In this document: one piece after another, positions 20,849-30,344 of the stretch | Numbering within the stretch: position 1 is the first letter of the stretch | How the letters are laid out: each line of letters opens with the position of its first letter | From: Jaltomata sinuosa | Lineage: Eukaryota; Streptophyta; Magnoliopsida; Solanales; Solanaceae | Assembly (NCBI GenBank): GCA_003996215.1 | Contig: QJPP01005199.1 | Coordinates: forward strand, 27,685 to 91,684 | DNA: 64,000 nt | Reading direction: 5' to 3' | The notes under the pieces: model-generated | Told to the model about the DNA's origin: nothing | The model's input: the letters and a program-made list of their open reading frames with translations, nothing else | The model's database searches: none | Position numbers and translations under genes: made by a program

Positions 20849-23698
20849 TGTAACACCCCATATTCTGCGTATACGAGTTGTATTCATATAGAACTTGACA
20901 TGGCCTTGTCATATAAGTAGGGAATAAAGTTTCTTAAAGGAGTAGTGATGGTTTAATATATCTAGGCACTGTAATTCCCTATTCATTTCAGCACCTATAC
21001 AACCTCGGCAAAAGTATTTAAACTCAAGATAGCAAGGTGGTATTTGAGCTTAAAGTTCAAAGTAAAGTGTTAAGTTAAAACAAAAGGGAATAAGATTCAG
21101 AAAATGGAATAAAATAATTGAGTTTCTTGCTTGACTTAATTAAGCTAGTAGGTGCCAAGTAGGTGCATCACCTACTTAAGCTAATGGATCACTTTAAATG
21201 GGCATCACCTACTTGGTAAAAATCTGCCCCAACTAAGTGAAAGTAAAGGAGAAGATTGGCAGCCTAGCCCAAGAAATTGAAAGACCATTTTAGAATAAAT
21301 AAAAGGCTAAGTAGGTGCATTACCTACTTTGACATTTGACTAGCTTAGAGGATTAAGTAGGTGCATCACCTACTTAGCCATTTTGTGAAACAAATAAATC
21401 CAAGTGGTGGCTGGAAATTGAAGGAGAGAGAGGTGGCAAGAGGACTGCCTTTTTAGGGCTAAATCTGATCCATTTACTCTCAATATTCATATAATATACC
21501 ACAACTCCCTCAGCTCATATATATATCTCTCCCAAAGAATAAATAGCTGCCATAAAACTCCTTTAAGGTTCTTGATGGTTTCTTGTCTTCTCCAGCCAAG
21601 GTAAGTAAAAAGTTATGGATTTAGCTTAATTCATTCATGGAAAAATAGGAAATCATGTCACTTATGTTTAAAATATAGAGCAAATCTTTTCCCAAGTTGA
21701 CTGCCCCACTTTTCTTGGATATTAAGAGATTTCTCTCTTCTTCTTTAGTTTAAGTGTAAAGGAAAGTCCAAGCTAGTGAAGAAGTGCTAGTTAAGAGAGT
21801 AGATTTCCAGAAACTAAGGTAAGGTTACTGCCCATTTTCTCCCCTCTTTATATACTAGTTTGGTGGAGAATTCTGTTTGTGTTTTGTTAAGAACTCATGG
21901 GGTAGTGATTAGAATCCCTGAGTTAAATATTTTCTTATTGTGTTGAGGGATGTTTGGGGCTCTTTTGTGAGCTATTTTATATATATATATATTGGGGACA
22001 ACTTGGTTAACCTTTAAAAGGATGTGTGAAGTTGTATTAAAGTATGAAAGGAGGGTGTGGTAATACACCACTTAATTGGGTGTTACATAAATTTACTGTC
22101 TGTCACATTTTTGTATACTGTCTGGTATGCGTTGGTATCTTGGGGGACTTTATAAGGAGGTCATGTAGTATATATATGGGTTTAGAGGAGAAGAGGTGAA
22201 AAGAACACTCTTGATTTGATCAATTACGAGCTTACTGCCCAGTTACTGATTTAGTGATATCAAGTAGCCCAAATTGGTTAATTAGCTACTAATATTAGTG
22301 TTTCCACTTATTTCATTGTAGATTAATAATCTGAAAGGGAGGAGGTTAATTTGTTGTAATATCTAGTTGCACAGCAAGGTATGTAAGGCTATCCGATCCC
22401 ACATTCTTTAGCATGAAATCTATTACTTGTGCTACTATCACCAAAGTGAGTTTCCTAAGTGCTCTTCCGAGTAAAGGATACATAGTGGCAGAATGCAATT
22501 TTTGATGTAGCTAATGATCTTTCCCCTGCTCCACAGTGTGTCAAAGTAATTCAATATATGTTTATTTTTAGATCTGCGTATGTATTCTTCCAAGTACATG
22601 ACAAAGATATTCTATACAACAAGCATTATAAGTTATTCTCTAAGTTAAATGAGGTTCATTGTGTCATATAAGTTCTTAAATACTATGTTGATGTTGAATT
22701 TTCTCCCTACATCATTCTTACTGCCCTAAATGCATATTCATAAGTCTTTTACTACTGGTCCATAGTTCCAAAGCTTAATAATGATTGTGACCACCTAAGT
22801 AACAATCCCAAAGACTAAAGAAACTATGTGGAGCAATATGTACTTATGGGTGGTATCTCAGGGGCAAAAGCCTAGCATGGGTCGATCCCAACTTATTTAT
22901 TTATGGGTGGTATCCCAAGGGCGAAAGCCTAGCATGGGTTGATCCCAATTTGTATATCTATGAGGACAGCATCCCAGAGGTTAAATACCTAGCATGGATC
23001 ATCCTCTTCTACCAATGATCAGTTGGTCATTTGTATCACATGTCTTATAATGACTATAAAGCAAAGAAGAGTAAAGAAAAGAATATAATGTACTTGGCTC
23101 CACAAGTGTAAGCAAGAGTGGTCTTCTATTCTCATCTAGACGTTTATGCATTGATGTTTGATTTCATTTGAAATCTTATTTACATATGGTTTACTTTATA
23201 CCTTACATATTCAGTACATTCTCTCATTCTGACGTCCCTTACGGGGGACATTATGTTTCATGCTGCAGGCACAGGTACTCCAGCTAGTGGACCTCCCAAG
23301 TAGGAGCACAGCATACTTGTCTACTGTTAGTGAGTTCCATGTTGATTTGGGGCTTTACCGAGTCTTTGGTATATATTTTTGGTATTGTATAGTAGTTTAA
23401 GGGAAAGGTGGGGCCCTATCCCGACCTAAACTAAGTTTGTTCATCTTGTAGAGGCTTTGTAGACTATGTTAAGTAATGCTTAGATGTGTCTTATCTCTTA
23501 GCAATTGTGGCCTTAACAGCCAAATCATGTATATAAGTTTTGGGCCTATTTACATCGATCTTTTTAGCAAAGCAACTTATACATACTTGTCAAAGCTTTT
23601 TAATTGTCATAGTTATATTCATGTCATCATAGGTTATAAGTTCGTTCTCTCGAGCCTTTAGGACTGCCGGTCTGTCTAATGGGATTTGAGGCGTGACA
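20849..23698 (+). repeat. 3' LTR of element C (2.85 kb)
   Basis: Starts TGTAACACCCC after the PPT and ends GAGGCGTGACA before the GAGAA duplication. At 21157-21381 are four copies of a near-perfect palindrome of the type AGTAGGTGCATCACCTACT (21158, about 21200 half-copy, 21311, 21356). A TATA-like AATAAATAG lies at 21538-21546. At 22850-23005 there are three tandem units of about 57 bp, with GGTGGTATC, AAAGCCTAGCATGGGT and GATCCCAA blocks. No ORF of interest. There is no matching 5' LTR. Confidence 0.82.
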
Positions 23699-23703
23699 GA
23701 GAA

Positions 23704-24256
23704 GACTTGTCCAAAACTATTCAAAAACTATTAAAAACTATGCCCAAATTGGGTTTTAGAAGGTTCCAAAATCTTCACATAAAAGCGAACAAAAATACCC
23801 CTCGAGAGTTGTGCGGCATGACGTGTGATTGCATGTCTTATTATGCGCATCGCACAACTCAGCCTCAGCAGACCAGTGACTTGGATTGATATTCGAGTGT
23901 CATGCAATGAAAGGTATGGACGATACTAGGCATTATGCGCATTGCATGGTGGTCGCACCTCTCAGCAGAATCTTCTTTTACTTTTCAACTCCGTGTGAAG
24001 GGAGGTGCGGGCCGTACCAAGGGTTGTGCGTATTGCACAGCGGTCTCACCTATTGGCAGATTCTTCATCTCTTTTGCTCATCTTCACACTTCAACTCTTT
24101 TCAAGCTCTTTTAGGTTCGTTTCCTTGTTTTCCACTTTCGACCAAGAGTACCTGCATTCATATCAATAAAGGCCATATGAACCTCTAAATCTCATGAAAA
24201 CATAGCAATAATTCATGAATAAAGGTTCAATAAGTTGGTAGATAATCAACTTATCA
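23704..24256 (-). repeat. Element A 5' LTR, outer part with palindromic cassette
   Basis: Continuation of the LTR interrupted by element C. On the minus strand it starts TGATAAGTTG at 24256. Degenerate units with TTATGCGCATCGCACAAC, TGCGCATTGCATGG and TTGTGCGTATTGCACAGC lie at about 23810-24050. The same kind of unit recurs in this element's spacer at 800-1085. No confident TATA box; TTAATAGTTT-type sequence lies near 23730. Confidence 0.7.
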
Positions 24257-25780
24257 CGGGGTCAGGGAAACTAAGGTCGGAACAGAGATAGGGGTAATAA
24301 TAGATATAGAGATGACAACTACCACTAGTCTAGCTATAGAGATAGAAGTAAGGGTAGAGATAGGGATGGTGACTAGAACAAGAGGGACAGCTACAAGAAT
24401 GATAGAAGTGGCCTGCATGTCCCTTCTGGTAATCGTGAAGCAGGATTTGAGAGGCCAATAGTCAAAGAGATATTGGTCAAGGTGTTGCAAAAGGTGGAGT
24501 CGACTGATGGTAACTTAAAGGATATGCGTGCTTACATCTCAGACATGAATTAGAAAGTATAATCACATGTCGTTGCTATCAAGCAAATCGAGCAATAGTT
24601 AAGTCAGATGTCTACAGCCTTAAACCAATGCCAGAAGGGTACACTTCCTAGCATTACAGTCCAAAATCCAAAAAATAATGGGCATTATATGGCGGTGACC
24701 ACTCAGAGTGGAAAACAGACTGTTGATCTTCTTATATCTATAGTGTTGATGAGCCGGCCGAGCCTGAAAAAGATGATGTTGAGATTGTGGTCGATGAAGA
24801 AGAAAAGGGTGGCAATGAAAGTCCAATTGAGAAGAATTCCACAGCCACCAAAGAGAAGAACGAAAAGGTTCCACAGGTCTTAAAGCCTATACCATTACCT
24901 CATCTACCTTACCCACAGAGATTGATCAAGAAGGCTGAGGAAGGTAAGTATCGCAAGTTCATCTCCATGCTGAAATAACTTTTAGTAAATATTCCCTTGG
25001 TCGAAGCATTGGAGCAGATGCCTGGGTATGCAAAATTCATGAAGGATCTAGTGACAAAGAAGAGAACTGTGAGTTTTGAGCCAGCTGATAATTTGCACTA
25101 CTATAGTGCAATAGCCTCTCGTTCTCTTGTGCAGAAAAGGGAGGATCCTGGAGCTTTCACTATCCCTTGCACAATTGGATCCTTCTATTTTGCAAAAGAG
25201 TTGTGTGATCTGGGTGTTAGTATTAATCTGATGACACTAGGAGTGTTCAAATAGCTGGGCTTGGAAGCCTTCAAACCAACTACCAAGCGCCCAAACTAAC
25301 TACAATGCGGCTTCTTATGGCAGATCGCACGGTGAATACGCCAGTGGGGATTCTCTATGATATACTTGTCAAAGTTGACACTTTCATCTTTCCTGTAGAC
25401 TTTTTGATCCTTGACTGTGAGGTAGATTTTGAGGTTCCCATTATCTTGGGATGCCCATTCCTTGCACCAGATGCGCTTTAGTTGACTTAGAGACTGGCAG
25501 ATGAAATTCAAACTTAATGATGAGGTGGTAACTTTCAATATCTGCCAGTCTATGAAACATCATGATGACATGTGTGTGGTATCAGTTATAGATGTGGTTG
25601 ATGAGAAGAAGCTAATAGTGCCTGTTGAAGAGAGACTTGGTGTTGAAGCCCTTGCAGTCGTGATCATGAATTTCAATGGAGAAGACATTGATGAGTATGA
25701 TGATATGGTAGAAGCACTCGCTAGTATGGGATATTATACTTATGCTCCAAAGAAGCTTGACTTAGACCTAAAGAAATGAC
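24257..25780 (+). pseudogene. Element D gag C-terminus and protease
   Basis: Starts with a Gly/Arg/Asp-rich stretch corresponding to F's GQGNQGRNY region, then LHVPSGNREAGFERPIV and VLVKVLQKVESTDGNLKDMR with in-frame stops. TLPSITVQNPKNNGHYMAV and a TTQSGK motif follow (about 24646-24715). Then KFISMLK and VEALEQMPGYAKFMKDLVTK (about 25000), and the protease loop LCDLGVSINLMTLGVF (about 25203). After a frameshifted segment, 25501-25779 is open (MKFKLNDEVVTFNICQSMKH). It resembles F's gag-pro closely, with more damage. Confidence 0.75.
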
Positions 25781-25799
25781 AGACCCCACTAGCTAGGCC

Positions 25800-27510
25800 A
25801 TCTATTGAGGAGCCTATAGTGTTGGAGCTCAAAGCACTTCCTTCCCAACTCCAGTATGTGTCTTTGGAGCTAATGACACCTTGCCAGTTATTATTGGTGC
25901 AGACTTAGATTAAAGGCAGGATGAAGCTCTGGCTTCTATTCTAAGAAAGTTCAAGAGGGCCATTGGTTGGTTCATTGCTGACATTATTGGGATTCTGCCT
26001 GGAATTTGCATGCACAAATTTCAACTTGAGCCAGATTGCATTCCGATTATTGAGAACCAGTGTAGGTTTAATTAGCCTATGCAAGAAGTTGTCAAGAAGG
26101 ATATCATCAAGTGGCCGAATGCAGGTGTGGTTTACCCTATTACAGACAGCAAGTGGGTGAGCCCAGTCCAGTGTGTGCCTAAAAAGGGTAGAATCACTAC
26201 GGTTCCAAATGCTAATAATGACTTAATTCTAATGAGGCCAGTCACAGGCTGGTGTGTATGCATGGACTATAAAAAGCTAAATTCTTGTACTGAGAAAGAT
26301 CATTTTTTGATGTCGTTCATGGATCAGATGTTAGACCGTCTTGCTGGTAGAGGATGGTATTGTTTTCCTGATGGGTATTCAAGATACAATCAGATCTCCA
26401 TTGCTCCGGAAGACCAAGAGAAGACCACTTTCACCTGTCCATATGGGATGTTTTCTTTCAAGAGGATGTCATTTGGGTTATGCAATCCACCAACGATATT
26501 TCAGCGATGTATGATGTTTATTTTCTCACATATAGTGGAGGAAACTATTGAGGTGTTCATGGATGATTTTTCTATAGTAGGTGACTCTTTTGATGATTTC
26601 TTGGCTCATCTGAGTTGTGTGCTGAAAAGATATAAAGAATGCAACTTAGTGCTGAATTGGGAGAAGTGTTACTTTTTGGTCAAAGAGGGTATAGTACTTG
26701 TCCACCGGATTTCCAAGCAAGGTATTGAGGTCGACAAAGCGAAGATAGAGGTGATTGAAAATTGCCTCCTCCTGTTTTTGTGAAAGGTATCTGAATCTTT
26801 CTGGGGCATGTTGGTTTCTATCGTAGGTTTATAAAGGATTTCTTAAAAATTGCACATCCCTTGTGCAAGTTATTGTAGAAGGAAGTGAAGTTTGTTTTTG
26901 ATGATGCATGTCTGAAGGTATTCGAATGCCTCAAGCAAAAGTTTATCTCGGTGCCCACTATTGTTTCACCTAATTGGTCTCAGCCTTTTGAGGTTATGTG
27001 TGATGCTAGTAGAGTGTCTCTAGGAGTAGTCCTAGGATAAATATGCAAAAAGATTCTCCATCCCATCTACTATGCTAACACAGCACTTAATCCTCATCAA
27101 AAGAACTATACCATGACAGAACAAGACCTGCTTGTCGTGGTCTTTGGATTCGAGAAGTTCAGATCTTGCTTGGCACTAAGGTGATTTTGCACACTGACCA
27201 TGCAGCTCTTAGGTACCTCATGGAAAAAAATGATGCAAAGCCTAGATTGATTAGATGGGTGTTGCTGCTACAAGAATTTGACTTTGAGGTCAAGGACCGG
27301 AAGGGTACAGAAAATGAAGTAGCAAATCACTTGTCAAGATTAGAGGAAGAAGTGATGCTAAAACTGAATGATGATCTAGAGATTGATGACTATTTCCTAG
27401 ACAAGAAAGTGTTGGCTACCTCCCAAGATCTGATTCCATGGTTTTCAGACTTTGCCAACTATTTGGTAAGTGATGTGGTGCCTCCTGATATGTCTGTCCA
27501 CCAGTGAATA
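25800..27510 (+). pseudogene. Element D reverse transcriptase and RNase H
   Basis: The open segment 26079-26783 carries most of RT: VKKDIIKWPNAGVVYPITDS, VCMDYKKLNSCTEKDH, FPDGYSRYNQISIAPEDQEK, MSFGLCNPPTIFQRCM and the catalytic VEVFMDDFSIVG-type box (about 26550). RNase H is FEVMCDASRVSLGVVLG (about 26990), then a TAA. VILHTDHAALRYLMEKNDAK and ENEVANHLSRLEEEV (about 27166-27350) complete it. A frameshift near 26780 and stops at about 26878, 27038 and 27508 break the frame. Confidence 0.83.
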
Positions 27511-27519
27511 AAATTTATG

Positions 27520-28660
27520 TCTGATGTTATGAAATTCTTCTAGGAGGAGCCATTATTGTTTCATGTATGTGTTGATACCATAATTCATATATGTGTGCCC
27601 AAAGCTGAGATGATGGAGATATTAGAGGCTTTTCATTCATCCCCTATTAGGGGACATCATAGTTGTATCCTAATAGCTCATAAGATCTTGTAATGTGGCT
27701 TCTATTGTCCTACCCTCTACAAGGATGCCCATGATTTTTGTAAGGCTTGCAGTCGATGTCATAGGGAATGTGGTATATCAAGGAAGCATGAGCTTCCTCT
27801 CACTCCCATCCTTGTGATTGAACTATTTGATGTGTGGGGTATTGACTTCATGGGTCTTTTTGTGATGTAAAATAGGATGAGCTACATATTGATTATTGTC
27901 GACTACGTATCTAAGTGTGTGGAGGCAGTTGTGCTTCCCACAAATGAAGGCAAGTGTGTCATAGCGTTCTTAAAAAAGAACATTTTTTCCAGATTTGGTA
28001 CACCACGGGCAATTATCAGTGATGGAGGCTCTCACTTTTGCAATAAGTTGTTTTGTGCTTTACTTGAGAAGTATGGAGTGAAACAAAAAGTTGCAACCCC
28101 TTATCATCCACAGACTAGGGGGCAAGTTGAGGTTTCCAACCGTGAGATAAAGTCAATCCTATTGAAACCTGTGAATGAAAATAGAACTGATTCGTCTAGG
28201 AAAATAGATGAATCTTTTTGGCGTACCGGACTGCATACAAGACACCAATAGGTATCTGACCTTATCAGCTTGTGTTTGGGTAGGCATGTCATCTACCAGT
28301 TGAGCTTGAGCATAAGGCCATGTGGGCACTGAAGAAGTTGAATTTAGATTGGTCTACAGCATCACTTTAGAGGCTTGGTCAGTTGAATGAGTTAGGTAAG
28401 TTTTCCCTCAATGTCTATGAAAGTTCAGCCTTGTTCAAAGAAAAGATGAAATTATATCATGACCGGAATATTGAGAAGAGAGATTTTGCACCGGGCGATT
28501 TGGTTCTGTTGTTCAACTCCAGACTTGTTTCCTGGCAAGTTGAAGTCCAAATGGATTGGACCATTCAAAGTGGTACAAGTGTTCCCACATGGTGCCACAG
28601 ACCTTGAAAATCATGAGGGCAAGAGGTTCAAAGCAAACGGTTAGCGTATCAAGGTTTATT
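27520..28660 (+). pseudogene. Element D integrase
   Basis: HHCC remnants include FHSSPIRGHHSC (about 27630) and CKACSRCHREC (about 27740). Core: FDVWGIDFMGLF (Asp, about 27830), MSYILIIVDYVSKCVEAVVL, AIISDGGSHFCNKLF (Asp, about 28010) and TRGQVEVSNREIKSILLK (Glu, about 28115). C-terminal FAPGDLVLLFNSRL (about 28485) is followed by a frameshift to KLKSKWIGPFKVV. In-frame stops include 27868 and others. Residues D, D and E are preserved. Confidence 0.82.
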
Positions 28661-28734
28661 TGGGAACTGCAGAGGACCTAAAAGTTGTTGAAGTCTGGAC
28701 CCTTGGTGAATTCTTAGTAACCAAGGAACCTGAG

Positions 28735-28945
28735 TCATGTCGTGACATTAAATCAGGCACTGCATGGGAGACAACCCATGAGAGAAACTTGATGAAATCT
28801 GAGTAGTCAAGTGACTCGCATCGTGCAGCGACTTTAAATGAGGCACTGCATGGGAGGCAATCCATGAGGGAAACTTGATGAAGTATGAATAGTCATGTGA
28901 CCTGGATTGTGCTGTGACGTTAAATCAAGCATTTCTTGGGAGGCA
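28735..28945 (+). repeat. Three tandem post-integrase motifs of element D
   Basis: Three copies of about 85-90 bp, at 28739, about 28826 and about 28910. Each has (GTGAC)ATTAAATCAGGCACT followed by TGGGAG(G)CAACCCATGAG. The second and third are partly diverged (TTAAATGAGGCACTGC; TTAAATCAAGCATTTC). The same block is single or double in elements A and B. Noncoding in all cases. Confidence 0.75.
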
Positions 28946-29019
28946 ACCCAAGGCTAATGTTTGCTTTGTGTGCAGGGATAAGTGGAGGAAAGGCACTGAA
29001 AAAGATAAAATTACAAAAA

Positions 29020-29719
29020 GAGGTAAGTGAAGTTCCACGAGAAAGGTTCATGGACAGTGGTTTAATCCATGGAACGTAGACTCTACTCGTGGCTGACAGG
29101 TCAAATTGGTCAAAGTGCAAAACAGATACTATAAGCCAGTTCCACAAGATGTGGTGTAAACCATAAGTCATGGTTTTGTCTCATAGAAATCAGGCAAAAT
29201 GACCATCTGCAGAACAGGTTCTACGAACTATTTCCATGAACCGTGAATTAAATCATGAGTCATGGTTTTGATTCATAGAAATCAGATGAAAAATTAGGTT
29301 GTAGAACTTATTCCACGAGCCTGTTCCACGACTCATAGATCATTCCATGACTCGTGAACAGTGGTCGTGGAACTCAGGCAAGTGCTATTTAATTTCTGGT
29401 AACCCAAGTAGGACCCAACCCGACCCGCGATCCTTTCTTTGTTTAAATCCTTTCCAAATCAAATTTCCCCCATTTTTCTTATCAAAAACCGACCCTACTC
29501 TTCTCCTACTCCCTTTCAAACACAAACTCCTCAACTTCATCTCCAGATCAACCGAGATTTTGCCCGATCTACTCCCAAAATATCCCTAAAAACTAGAACT
29601 CATTGTGTTCTATACCAAAACGTGCCAAAATTAAAAAACCAAGCCAAAAAGGTCACAGGTCAAGTGGGTTAGCAATCTGTTACAAGTAATTGCTCATTTA
29701 AACCCAAAATCATCTTAAG
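29020..29719 (+). promoter_or_regulatory. Promoter-like spacer of element D
   Basis: Degenerate units with TTCCACGA, CCATGACTCGTG, GGTCGTGGAACTC and AAATCATGAGTCATGG at about 29025-29370. A TATA-like CTATTTAATT (29385-29394) follows, then a strongly pyrimidine-rich leader with CCTTTCTTT/CTTCTCCTACTCCC (29400-29580), then a donor-like TTAAG/GTATGC at 29719/29720. Same order as the spacers of elements A and B with a different repeat sequence. Confidence 0.5.
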
Positions 29720-30344
29720 GTATGCTCCAAGCTCTTATTGTGTTTTGATTTTTGGATGCAAGAACCGGACCTAGTGTTGTTTTTGTTTAATATTAATTTT
29801 AAAGCCCTTAGGATGATGGTTTTCAGGAGCAAATACTTGTACTTTGCTAATTGATGTGTCTTGTGGTTTGAAAGTGACTAAAAGTGTGTAAACATTTGCG
29901 AAAATTTGGTTACCTGCTGTTACAGTGATCACGAGAGCATTCTACGGGTCTTGGTTCATTCCACAGACCGTGGAATGCACTCGTAGAAACCAAATTAGAG
30001 GACTGCTCTTAGATCTGATTTTCATGAGGGTCGTCCATGAGCTGTGGATCAAACCACAAGTCGTGGATGGAACTCGTGAATCCCAGACCTGCAGACAATT
30101 AAAATTATTTGATTTCTATGAGGGGCATCCATGATTCATGGATCAAACCACGGGTCATAGATACCACTCGTGGATCTCAGACCTATAAACAATTAAATTT
30201 TTATGAGTTCCACGAGGGGTTTCCATGAGTTGTGGTTCATTCCACTGGTCGTGGAACCCATTCGTGGATCCCTAAATACAGAAAAAGTTTGAACCTTTTT
30301 TTTTAGTTTGCTTACTTCTATTGTACTGATATTCTCCTCTGCAG
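29720..30344 (+). other. Probable intron of element D with a second cassette block
   Basis: Bounded by GTATGC (29720) and a good acceptor, CTCTGCAG (30337-30344), with a pyrimidine-rich tract (TTTTTTTTAG...CTTACTTCTA) upstream. At 29925-30270 it contains another block of CGTGG/CCACG palindromic units (for example GGAATGCACTCGTAG, GGTCGTGGAACCCATTCG). No coding sequence. Confidence 0.5.

Larger units (their letters stand above)
15755..23698 (+). mobile_element. Element C: Tekay/Del-type chromovirus with aberrant left end
   Basis: Plus-strand Ty3/gypsy element with order gag (zinc knuckle), protease, RT, RNase H, integrase, chromodomain, PPT, long 3' LTR. The chromodomain and the TGTAACACCCC LTR start place it in the Tekay/Del group. 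All ORFs are broken. The left end is not a normal 5' LTR: only 124 bp precede the PBS, and they are an inverted copy of the right end of the 3' LTR. A perfect GAGAA duplication flanks both ends. It sits in the 5' LTR of element A. Confidence 0.88.
1..24256 (-). mobile_element. Element A: Athila-like LTR retrotransposon, nested and lacking pol
   Basis: Minus-strand Ty3/gypsy element entering from left of the window and ending at 24256, where its LTR terminus (minus-strand TGATAAG...) meets the middle of element D's gag. Order on the minus strand: 5' LTR (24256-23704 and 15754-14818), PBS (14812-14795), gag (14794-14107 and 2045-about 1245), post-integrase motif (1236-1186), promoter-like spacer (about 1180-503), then an intron-like stretch running off the window. 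Two later insertions, B and C, split it. No protease, RT, RNase H or integrase lies between gag and the post-integrase motif, so pol is deleted or the family is non-autonomous. The Athila assignment rests on gag similarity to element F and the PBS type. Confidence 0.8.

Noticed and set aside
20849..23698. Solo LTR of an independent element rather than the 3' LTR of C
   Set aside because: It starts directly after a polypurine tract that follows the chromodomain of C, and its end carries the second GAGAA copy matching the left end of C.
23810..24050. microRNA-type hairpin precursor in the element A LTR
   Set aside because: Palindromes are short and repeated in tandem rather than forming one long stem; the LTR cassette explanation fits better.
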